This document shows positions 32,781-33,160 of a DNA stretch of 33,160 bases, one piece after another. Location: positions 1 to 33,160 of the forward strand of contig JAJFGX010000109.1 of NCBI GenBank assembly GCA_021775895.1, given 5' to 3'. Both the position numbers and the translations under genes were made by a program. Below the pieces are notes generated by a model that worked only from the letters and a program-made list of their open reading frames with translations, made no database searches and was not told where the DNA came from. This DNA comes from Alphaproteobacteria bacterium (GTDB lineage Bacteria; Pseudomonadota; Alphaproteobacteria; Micavibrionales; CSBR16-224). How positions within the stretch are numbered: position 1 is the stretch's first letter; every line of letters begins with the position of its first letter.

Positions 32781-32896
32781 GCTTTGCCTTATAATTCTTA
32801 GCTTATAATATTGATTAAAAAAGATTATATAACTCTAATCTAGTTAACTTAGCAAGTTTATGCTTTCAATTAAATATATTTTTTTATTTTAGGTTC

Positions 32897-32926
32897 TTGA
32901 CCTAGTGGTATGTTTTGCGGTATAGC
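32897..32926 (+). promoter_or_regulatory. tRNA-His promoter candidate
   Basis: TTGACC (32897-32902), 18 bases, TATAGC (32921-32926). The predicted start is about ten bases before the mature tRNA 5' end. Confidence 0.5.
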
Positions 32927-32942
32927 ATAGACTTCTATTCGT

Positions 32943-33018
32943 GGCGACTGTAGCTCAGCGGTAGAGCCCTCGGTTGTGGTCCGAGTGGTCGCGGGTTCGA
33001 ACCCCGTCAGTCGCCCCA
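32943..33018 (+). tRNA. tRNA-His (anticodon GTG)
   Basis: The cloverleaf is complete. The acceptor GCGACTG pairs with CAGTCGC, with the extra G-1 (32943) opposite C73, the histidine identity pair. The D arm is GCTC...GAGC, the anticodon stem CTCGG/CCGAG encloses loop TTGTGGT with GTG at 32976-32978, and the T arm contains GGTTCGAACCCC. CCA is encoded (33016-33018). Confidence 0.97.
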
Positions 33019-33060
33019 TTTATTTTGATCAAAAGCATTTACATCCCCCCTCCTATTCAG

Positions 33061-33089
33061 TTGACATAATTCTATTATCGTGGTAAAAT
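33061..33089 (+). promoter_or_regulatory. Strong promoter candidate for the gene at the window end
   Basis: TTGACA (33061-33066), exactly 17 bases, TAAAAT (33084-33089), with a predicted start near 33096. Confidence 0.65.
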
Positions 33090-33121
33090 GAAATCACTTA
33101 CTAGATAAATAGAGTATTACT

Positions 33122-33160
33122 ATGTACAAGAAACTGAAAAAACAAAATGGCGAGAAATTC
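33122..33160 (+). CDS. Start of an unidentified gene (3' end cut off)
   Basis: The first 13 codons (MYKKLKKQNGEKF) follow a strong promoter candidate and remain open to the window end. GAG about 10 bases upstream is a weak Shine-Dalgarno. Too little is present to name a product. Confidence 0.5.
   Translation, partial: MYKKLKKQNGEKF

Overview
The window is a low-GC, gene-dense stretch of an alphaproteobacterial chromosome. The assignment rests on gene content and order. These are a Tim44-like gene divergent from fxsA and secB, the rpsB-tsf-pyrH-frr block, rpiB-glyA-nrdR-nusB, DUF2066-PerM-HdaA, an alphaproteobacterial-type AddA, a CpdR-like receiver, a eukaryote-like NADP isocitrate dehydrogenase, and DUF2794 next to tRNA-His. 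The Rickettsia-type 17 kDa lipoprotein and AT-rich codon use suggest a low-GC lineage, but I cannot place it to order.

Layout. 1-420 is the 3' end of a SleB-type cell wall hydrolase. 430-2776 (minus) holds mazG, a two-helix membrane protein of unknown function and a Tim44-like gene. 2878-3944 (plus) holds fxsA and secB. 3945-4267 carries a palindromic dispersed repeat and a second hairpin. 4268-4837 (minus) is a small membrane protein of unknown function. 5118-8312 (minus) is the translation/UMP kinase block frr-pyrH-tsf-rpsB, with a structured-looking rpsB leader. A 570-base intergenic region follows, then a TelA-like coiled-coil protein (plus) and a 17 kDa-type lipoprotein (minus). 11240-14810 (plus) holds pdxH, sua5, pgk and a second two-helix membrane protein. 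15014-22342 is a long minus-strand run: DUF2066, PerM, HdaA, rpiB, glyA, nrdR, nusB, a BPL_N glutaminase-like protein and a phage-style leucine-rich repeat protein. Plus-strand genes then follow: a 44-residue protein resembling aa3 oxidase subunit IV (not in the ORF track), a 996-residue hybrid histidine kinase and a cold-shock protein. addA (minus) comes next without addB beside it, then a CpdR-like receiver, icd (minus), a Sel1-repeat protein, a DUF2794 protein, tRNA-His(GTG) and the first codons of another gene.

Most of the window is housekeeping: translation, replication control, one-carbon metabolism, phosphotransfer signalling and envelope proteins. The less explained parts are four accessory genes: two look-alike two-helix proteins, the 189-residue protein and the TelA-like protein. 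Other unusual points are a CpdR-like receiver that has lost residues needed for normal phospho-signalling, a possible small RNA at about 14918-15015 with an anti-Shine-Dalgarno motif, and a BPL_N/LRR pair joined to nusB where riboflavin genes are often found. Several TTAA-N7-TTAA (CtrA-type) boxes lie in promoter regions, but at this base composition a few are expected by chance.
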